Shown here one piece after another: positions 39,947 through 43,134 of a stretch of DNA of 43,134 nt (the stretch's first letter is position 1; every line of letters starts with the position of its first letter). Below the pieces are notes generated by a model that worked only from the letters and a program-made list of their open reading frames with translations, had not been told where the DNA came from and did not search any database. The DNA comes from an uncultured Clostridia bacterium (GTDB lineage Bacteria > Bacillota > Clostridia > UBA1381). The stretch is taken from positions 1 to 43,134 of the forward strand of contig CANQQZ010000018.1 in assembly GCA_947626135.1 (NCBI GenBank), in the 5' to 3' direction. The translations under genes and the position numbers were made by a program.

Positions 39947-40047
39947 GAAAAAACGTGCAATTTATGTAAACTTATAGGCAAAAGTACAATATCTGTTCGC
40001 AACAGACGCGGCATAGAAAACCGCCTATCGGCGAGGGAGGTGAGTGT

Positions 40048-40221
40048 GTGGATGTTATAGAATTTTTCAGAAGACTAAAACAACATTGCAAACAGTTCTC
40101 AAATGGGAATGGCGAGCGCTGCAAACAATGCTGCTTTAGAGACTTATGCTTTACTCCGCCGATTAATCTATCGGATACTCTTGTGGCTCAAAGTCTGAAG
40201 CGTCTGGAGAAATCTCAATAG
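40048..40221 (+). CDS. Small Cys-rich phage protein (57 aa)
   Basis: A GTG at 40048 with a strong GGGAGGTGAGT upstream opens a 57-residue frame: MDVIEFFRRLKQHCKQFSNG, then CKQCCFRDLCF in the middle and LKRLEKSQ at the end. The Cys pattern (C, CxxCC, C) suggests a zinc knuckle. Similar small proteins are frequent in Clostridial prophage early regions. Its 3' end overlaps the 3' end of the convergent gene at 40163-40426 by 59 bp. Confidence 0.65.
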   Translation: MDVIEFFRRLKQHCKQFSNGNGERCKQCCFRDLCFTPPINLSDTLVAQSLKRLEKSQ

Positions 40222-40426
40222 GTCCTAAAGGATAGAGTACCCGGCAATTATGATTTAAACATTTTTTGCGCAAGCCTTTTTGACTGAGGCTGCAACGGTT
40301 TTCGAGCAGTCTATATACGTTTTTTTCAGGCACATATTCAAATTTGGATACGATGTCAACATAGATACGCTTGATATAACACCGTCTTGTGCGATAAGAA
40401 TATTTGTATTTCGGATATTCTTCCAT
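40163..40426 (-). CDS. Unrecognised phage protein (87 aa)
   Basis: Starts MEEYPKYKYSYRTRRCYIKR: very basic and Tyr-rich N-terminal half, then CSLSQKGLRKKC and an acidic tail ending PQEYPID. GGAGGTGACTATAACATG gives a strong start, and a promoter (TTGATT, 17 nt, TATAAT) lies 27 nt before it. Three Cys in the middle could bind metal. Not assigned to a family. Its promoter-leader is a near copy of that of the DUF2513 gene. Confidence 0.6.
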   Translation of the reverse strand: MEEYPKYKYSYRTRRCYIKRIYVDIVSKFEYVPEKNVYRLLENRCSLSQKGLRKKCLNHNCRVLYPLGPIEISPDASDFEPQEYPID

Positions 40427-40452
40427 GTTATAGTCACCTCCTCTCTAAGGCG

Positions 40453-40481
40453 ATTATAGCATGGGCAAAATGAAAAATCAA
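40453..40481 (-). promoter_or_regulatory. Promoter of the 87-aa gene
   Basis: On the minus strand, TTGATT (40476-40481), a 17-nt spacer and TATAAT (40453-40458). The place of operator O5 holds TAGCATGGGCAAA, no longer a palindrome. Confidence 0.65.
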
Positions 40482-40512
40482 GCCGCAGGCGCGGCATAAG
40501 AGGTGATGAACT

Positions 40513-40785
40513 GTGGACACAAATTTTACCGTAGGAAATGTCAATTTTTCAAACTGTTTATCCGATACGCAGTTTAAAATAACGGCTGAACCATCAAAGC
40601 CGGAAAAGGCGCAGGAAATATCAATAGTCAAATGCGATAATCATTACGTTGTCATTATTAACAAGCGTGTTATAAAGGATGTTTCAGATTTCAAAATGAC
40701 AACCTCGGCTGATGGAACAACAGAGCTTATTATACACATCAAAACGAAATCCGATGTGGTTAGATGTGACTTATCAACTGTATGA
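40513..40785 (+). CDS. Unrecognised phage protein (90 aa)
   Basis: GTG start with AGAGGTGATGAACT upstream. Sequence starts MDTNFTVGNVNFSNCLSDTQ; the second half (VVIINKRVIKDVSDFKMTTS and LIIHIKTKSDVVRCDL) alternates hydrophobic and polar residues, predicting a beta-sheet domain. No signal peptide or membrane segment. First of a run of small plus-strand genes (to 41555) with tight spacing, apparently one operon. Family unknown. Confidence 0.6.
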   Translation: MDTNFTVGNVNFSNCLSDTQFKITAEPSKPEKAQEISIVKCDNHYVVIINKRVIKDVSDFKMTTSADGTTELIIHIKTKSDVVRCDLSTV

Positions 40786-40798
40786 TGGAGGAACAAGC

Positions 40799-41065
40799 AT
40801 GGACAGGTTAAACAAACTGGCAAAGCCGTTAATTAGGATTTTGAAAAACAGCGGCAACCCGACTTTACGGATTGTAATATCGGACACCGGCGCGGAATTT
40901 GTAGACGCGCGTGTTTCCCTCAATTATAAAAGCAGAATTTCCGATTTGATTGAGGAACGGAACCGGTATCATCGGTTGTTCTGTTTCTCCGTAACCTTTG
41001 CGGCGACAATGCTGTTGTGCTGCGTGGCGGCTATCTGCTTTATGCTGATTATGGCGGGGAGGTGA
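40799..41065 (+). CDS. Small membrane protein (88 aa)
   Basis: GGAGGAACAAGC directly precedes the ATG, which decides this start over a longer upstream frame. Residues 1-60 are polar and basic (MDRLNKLAKPLIRILKNSGN); about 61-85 form one membrane helix (CFSVTFAATMLLCCVAAICF). Tail-anchored topology is likely. Four nucleotides separate it from the next gene. No family recognised; small phage membrane proteins of this kind occur in early and superinfection-exclusion regions. Confidence 0.6.
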   Translation: MDRLNKLAKPLIRILKNSGNPTLRIVISDTGAEFVDARVSLNYKSRISDLIEERNRYHRLFCFSVTFAATMLLCCVAAICFMLIMAGR

Positions 41066-41069
41066 GCAA

Positions 41070-41330
41070 ATGGCAATTGTGGTTATACTTTTGGGAATAG
41101 GCGTTATTGCACTTGCGGTTGCGGTGTTCGGTTTGCAGGTTCAAATTAACAGGCTCAAGCTTGATTTACAGAGACATACTTTTGAAACCAACCGAATTGA
41201 AACCACGCGCAGAAAGCCGAGTAACAAGCCGCGCGATGGATTATTCCCATTCGATGAAATTAATACAATCAAAAATCCGATAGACACTATAAAGACTTCT
41301 GTAAATGAGGTTATTAACAACGCAAAATGA
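41070..41330 (+). CDS. Small membrane protein with coiled tail (86 aa)
   Basis: AGGTGAGCAAATG start. Residues 2-24 form an N-terminal membrane helix (IVVILLGIGVIALAVAVFGL), followed by an amphipathic, heptad-like stretch (QVQINRLKLDLQRH) and a basic/polar cytoplasmic tail. The pattern resembles short phage proteins with an N-terminal anchor. Function unknown. In the operon with the preceding membrane protein, so the two might interact. Confidence 0.6.
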   Translation: MAIVVILLGIGVIALAVAVFGLQVQINRLKLDLQRHTFETNRIETTRRKPSNKPRDGLFPFDEINTIKNPIDTIKTSVNEVINNAK

Positions 41331-41345
41331 GAGGGAGTGATTACA

Positions 41346-41555
41346 ATGCCGAGGGAAAAGCCGGACTACCGCGAACACCGCGCGGAAATAGCCGCGATAT
41401 ACGGCGACAGGATGATGTTATCATTTGATGAGGTGGTACATCTTATCGGGCGCGACCGGCGGACGGTGAAAAAATGGCTTGCCAAGCGCGGGCTGGAAAT
41501 GCGGCGCGGCGACACGGTGTCATGCGCGACGCTTGCGCGGGTGATGTGCGATTGA
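41346..41555 (+). CDS. Small helix-turn-helix protein (excisionase-like)
   Basis: 69 residues from MPREKPDYREHRAEIAAIYG; GAGGGAGTGATTACA precedes the ATG. Residues about 27-68 (SFDEVVHLIGRDRRTVKKWL followed by AKRGLEMRRGDT) fit the short MerR/HTH_17-like fold of phage excisionases and AlpA-type regulators. It could be the element's Xis or an early regulator; its distance from the integrase is against a simple int-xis pair. Last gene before the structured RNA region. Confidence 0.6.
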   Translation: MPREKPDYREHRAEIAAIYGDRMMLSFDEVVHLIGRDRRTVKKWLAKRGLEMRRGDTVSCATLARVMCD

Positions 41556-41563
41556 CACAGCCG

Positions 41564-41690
41564 CAGCCGTGGGATATGCCCTTGCGGGGGCGCGCGCCGA
41601 CGGGGGTGGATTTGTAATTCAATACCCTATACCTTCCCAAGTGATTTTTTGATGATACATACGCTTCTGCGAGGGTATATTCCACGGCTG
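41564..41690 (+). ncRNA. Candidate structured RNA with an 18-bp closing stem
   Basis: CAGCCGTGGGATATGCCC (41564-41581) pairs with GGGTATATTCCACGGCTG (41673-41690) with two G-U pairs and no mismatch. The 91-nt interior contains GGCGCGCGCC, a GGGGGUGG/CCUUCCC stem and hairpin CGC/GCG. The G-U pairs keep RNA pairing on the plus strand only. It lies in a 158-nt gene-free gap between small phage genes. A TTGACA box (41552-41557) lies just upstream without a good -10. Class not recognised. Confidence 0.5.
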
Positions 41691-41713
41691 TGGGAACGAA
41701 AGGAGAAATTGCA

Positions 41714-41896
41714 GTGTATATATCTGGTTTTTTGAGACTTTACAAAAAAATTGTCCGATGTTGGGATACGGCTGCTTCGTTTTTCATCTCGAAAGACCAC
41801 CGACAGAAGCCGGTCAAAGTGGTATCCGCAATATTGCGACCGAAATATAATATGCCGGTTAGATATACTGCGGGGGGGGGGAGCCGCCGTAGCTGA
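41714..41896 (+). CDS. Small unrecognised phage protein ending at a G10 tract (60 aa)
   Basis: GTG start with AAAGGAG 8 nt upstream. It starts MYISGFLRLYKKIVRCWDTA and continues with basic residues (KDHRQKPVKVVSAILRPKYN). The last codons run through ten consecutive G (41872-41881) and stop 5 codons later. Loss of one G would instead join the frame to the next one (AAVAEIVNIIF ...) through to 42035. No family recognised. Confidence 0.45.
   Translation: MYISGFLRLYKKIVRCWDTAASFFISKDHRQKPVKVVSAILRPKYNMPVRYTAGGGSRRS
41872..41881 (+). repeat. Homopolymer of ten G inside a coding frame
   Basis: Ten consecutive G in an otherwise mixed-composition region. Tracts of this length are prone to slippage during replication and sequencing. 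Confidence 0.9.
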
Positions 41897-41954
41897 AATC
41901 GTGAATATTATTTTTTTTCAGGATTTGTGTATTTGCGAGGCGAAGGGGGTGAAA

Positions 41955-42035
41955 ATGATGGCGAAGTTACAGAATGCGAATTTGCTGGAGGTCGCGCGGG
42001 GCGCGATAGGCAGACGGCGGCAAGTGGGAGCTTGA
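41955..42035 (+). pseudogene. Truncated phage protein, N-terminal remnant
   Basis: AAGGGGGTGAAAATG opens MMAKLQNANLLEVARGAIG, a start that in my memory is conserved in a longer (roughly 100-residue) Clostridial phage protein, but after 19 residues the frame degenerates (RRRQVGA) and stops. The next segment encodes the C-terminal end of something else in another frame. A deletion that removed the middle explains this. Confidence 0.5.
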
Positions 42036-42108
42036 GGCGATGAAAAATGTCGGCGACTATCTGCGCGAGGCGTTCAAGGATGCGGACGATGTGATTGTCG
42101 TGGAATAA
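42012..42108 (+). pseudogene. C-terminal remnant of a phage protein
   Basis: After an in-frame TAG the sequence reads ADGGKWELEAMKNVGDYLRE, continues AFKDADDVIVVE and stops at 42108. It looks like a protein C-terminus without its beginning. An internal ATG at 42040 with GAGG nearby could allow a 22-residue peptide. Function and family unknown. Confidence 0.4.
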
Positions 42109-42164
42109 AGAAAATGCGGAGGGTGTAAGCCCTCCGCGCCGGGTCGCCCCGGGAAACATTTGAT
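42108..42164 (-). ncRNA. Candidate small RNA, about 57 nt, minus strand
   Basis: Transcribed from a consensus promoter at 42171-42199. The body forms hairpin CCGGG-GCGA-CCCGG (a GNRA loop), then a terminator hairpin GCGGAGGG/CCCTCCGC (42116-42137) followed by ATTTTCTTTATT. No reading frame with a start. It points toward, and is antisense to the end of, the upstream remnant gene. Confidence 0.55.
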
Positions 42165-42170
42165 ATATGG

Positions 42171-42199
42171 ATTATACCATACGCCGCTGGTTTTGTCAA
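42171..42199 (-). promoter_or_regulatory. Promoter of the minus-strand small RNA
   Basis: On the minus strand, TTGACA (42194-42199), a 17-nt spacer and TATAAT (42171-42176): perfect boxes. Confidence 0.75.
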
Positions 42200-42217
42200 G
42201 GGCAGCAAAAAGGTACG

Positions 42218-42265
42218 GTGAATGTGATTTATGAAATAGCGAAACGATTGGAGGTGGGAGCATGA
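42218..42265 (+). CDS. Very short frame before the MazG-like gene
   Basis: GTG start with AAAGGTACG upstream encodes MNVIYEIAKRLEVGA and ends in an ATGA overlap with the next gene. Could be a translational-coupling leader or the joined ends of a deleted gene. Confidence 0.35.
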   Translation: MNVIYEIAKRLEVGA

Positions 42266-42720
42266 GACGATTAACGGAATGGGACTATGGCAATGCGGAT
42301 ATAGTCGGAGTGAAAAACATCACTCGTTTAGGAACTGAAGAACAAAACAAGGTCCGCTTGGCGACAAAAAAATTAGCGGCATATGAGGATATGGGTATAC
42401 CGGCGGTCGATACAGGCGTACTGACACTCGCCCTCTATACATACGGCAGCGAGCCACAGGTGGACATGATGATTGAAGAAATGTCCGAGTTGACAAAGGC
42501 ATTGTTAAAATATCGCCGCGCGCAATACGAAGGATGCCAAGTTGATTATGACAGAGAGTGCATAAAGGCGGTCATTGAGGAAATGGCGGACGTATATATC
42601 GTGCTGTTACAGATGATATATTTATTCGATAAGCCGGATTTATTCGACGAATATGTACGCGATAAAATACTGCGTCTTAAGGCGCGGTTGTCCGCGGACG
42701 AAGCGGAGGCGGGAGAATGA
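42262..42720 (+). CDS. MazG-like nucleotide pyrophosphohydrolase domain protein
   Basis: 152 residues from MRRLTEWDYGNADIVGVKNI; GGAGGTGGGAGC precedes the ATG. The N-terminal part, with LAAYEDMGI, is a block common in Firmicutes phage proteins. The C-terminal half has the MazG all-alpha pattern: EEMSELTKALLKYRR (ExxE) and later EEMADVYIVLLQM (ExxD), the metal-binding residues of NTP pyrophosphohydrolases. Phage MazG enzymes hydrolyse dNTPs or (p)ppGpp-like nucleotides. Overlaps the ASCH-like gene by 4 bp. Confidence 0.78.
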   Translation: MRRLTEWDYGNADIVGVKNITRLGTEEQNKVRLATKKLAAYEDMGIPAVDTGVLTLALYTYGSEPQVDMMIEEMSELTKALLKYRRAQYEGCQVDYDRECIKAVIEEMADVYIVLLQMIYLFDKPDLFDEYVRDKILRLKARLSADEAEAGE

Positions 42721-42956
42721 AAGCAGTTTTAATAAGCATTGCGCCGAAATGGTGCAAGCTGATAATGGACGGGCAAAAGACCGTTGAAATCAGAAAGTCG
42801 CGCCCAAAAATAGATACGCCGTTTAAGTGCTATATATACTGCACACTTTCAGGAAGTAGGGAACTTCTTAAAGAATACGGTGTTGATACATGGTACAAAG
42901 GAAAATTGATAATGTTAATAATTGTATTTGAAATTATCAAGTACATAAAAAAATAG
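42717..42956 (+). pseudogene. Truncated ASCH-like protein fused to a toxin-like tail
   Basis: Residues 1-42 (MKAVLISIAPKWCKLIMDGQ, then KTVEIRKSRPK) are the N-terminal half of an ASCH-superfamily phage protein, an RNA-binding beta-barrel fold. After about residue 62 the sequence becomes KLIMLIIVFEIIKYIKK, a hydrophobic helix with a Lys tail, which matches the end of small holin-like type I toxins. The DNA after the stop codon also matches the 3' region of such toxin loci. I read this as a deletion fusion between an ASCH gene and a toxin gene. Both halves are probably inactive, though an ATG at 42912 could still start a 14-residue peptide. Confidence 0.6.
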
Positions 42957-43039
42957 CCGCCCCTCAGTCCAAAAGTGACGGCTATTTTTATAACTTAACT
43001 TTCGGACAAAACCGCCTTTAAAGCGGCGTCCTTCATCTA
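42945..43039 (-). ncRNA. Candidate antisense RNA of a type I toxin locus, about 95 nt
   Basis: From the promoter at 43045-43073 the minus strand gives a hairpin CGCCGCTTTAAAGGCGG and then a terminator hairpin AAAATAGCCG/CGGCTATTTT followed by T-rich sequence. The transcript would cover the 3' end of the toxin-like frame. Arrangement and sequence resemble antitoxin RNAs of holin-like type I toxins in Firmicutes prophages (family knowledge from memory). Confidence 0.6.
42949..42989. terminator. Bidirectional terminator after the ASCH/toxin fusion
   Basis: AAAAATAGCCG (42949-42959) pairs with CGGCTATTTTT (42979-42989). It ends the plus-strand operon and also the antisense RNA. Confidence 0.85.
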
Positions 43040-43044
43040 CATTC

Positions 43045-43073
43045 ATTATACGATAAATTATCGTGCTTGTCAA
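43045..43073 (-). promoter_or_regulatory. Promoter of the antisense RNA
   Basis: On the minus strand, TTGACA (43068-43073), a 17-nt spacer and TATAAT (43045-43050): perfect boxes. Confidence 0.8.
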
Positions 43074-43110
43074 TACCCTGTGCGGAAAAATCCGTGCGGG
43101 GTATTTTTAT
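43072..43110 (+). terminator. Hairpin before the last gene
   Basis: AATACCCTGTGCGGA pairs with TCCGTGCGGGGTATT through three G-U pairs and is followed by TTTTATG on the plus strand. It overlaps the -35 of the antisense promoter. Confidence 0.55.
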
Positions 43111-43134
43111 GCGGAAACGGAGGGCAAATATGGA
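43109..43134 (+). CDS. Start of a gene cut by the right edge
   Basis: GGAGGG lies 5 nt before an ATG at 43130; another ATG in the same frame is at 43109. Too little sequence remains to say what it encodes. Confidence 0.35.

Noticed and set aside
41690-41713. ATG at 41690 as the start of the 60-aa frame
   Set aside because: It precedes the AAAGGAG site; the GTG at 41714 is 8 nt after that site.
42320-42502. Minus-strand 60-residue frame
   Set aside because: It lies opposite the MazG-like gene with no ribosome binding site.

Overview
The window looks like chromosome of a Gram-positive, low-to-mid-GC Clostridia (Eubacteriales, probably an uncultured gut plant-fibre degrader), followed by the first 7 kb of an integrated phage-like element. 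The phylum-level call rests on gene content and order: the rapZ-yvcK-whiA-dnaE-pfkA-pyk cluster, hprK next to murB, a TRAP (mtrB) gene, strong AGGAGG-type ribosome binding sites and promoters with 17-nt spacers. I cannot name the genus from sequence alone.

Layout. 1-345: start of an unrecognised gene running off the left edge, a terminator and three short direct repeats. 346-4721 (minus): lysS, thiD, and a GntR/ABC-ATPase/ABC-permease operon whose promoter is overlapped by a perfect 14-bp inverted repeat. 4858-5400: a plus-strand promoter followed by an array of alternating hairpins (four near-identical units of about 100 bp plus a divergent fifth), then a secreted lipoprotein gene. 6279-10680 (minus): mtrB, a small DUF2007-like gene, pfkA, pyk and a 2-hydroxyacid dehydrogenase. 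10741-19414 (minus): dnaE, whiA, yvcK, rapZ, comF, a DUF6171-like gene and a GH51 arabinofuranosidase with its own promoter and dyad operator. 19511-22407 (minus): rlmH, yycJ, murA, rpmB. 22585-30318 (plus): hprK-murB, then ilvA, a tandem HD-domain protein, recX, rimO, pgsA, hisIE. 30376-35763 (minus): a 1795-residue secreted enzyme with a GH30 domain at one end and a GH43 domain at the other, joined by Ig-like and carbohydrate-binding modules; with the cytoplasmic GH51 enzyme it suggests use of arabinogalactan-type plant glycans.

36133-43134: the integrated element. Its left edge is a 24-nt copy of a tRNA 3' end (probably tRNA-Pro) still followed by the tRNA's terminator; the rest of the tRNA should lie beyond the right edge of the window. 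Inside are a tyrosine integrase with a one-base frameshift, a HepT/MntA toxin-antitoxin pair, a divergent CI/Cro-type switch with five copies of one 13-bp palindrome, small phage early genes, a MazG-like gene and a decayed ASCH gene. Several parts are broken or fused, so this looks like a cryptic or decaying prophage.

The least explained signals are the hairpin array at 4881-5379; a transcript-scale 18-bp stem with compensating G-U pairs at 41564-41690; three stand-alone small-RNA cassettes inside the element (near-consensus promoter, short body, intrinsic terminator) at about 37305, 42164 and 43039; and a promoter cassette duplicated in front of two phage genes, one copy keeping the repressor palindrome and the other having lost it.
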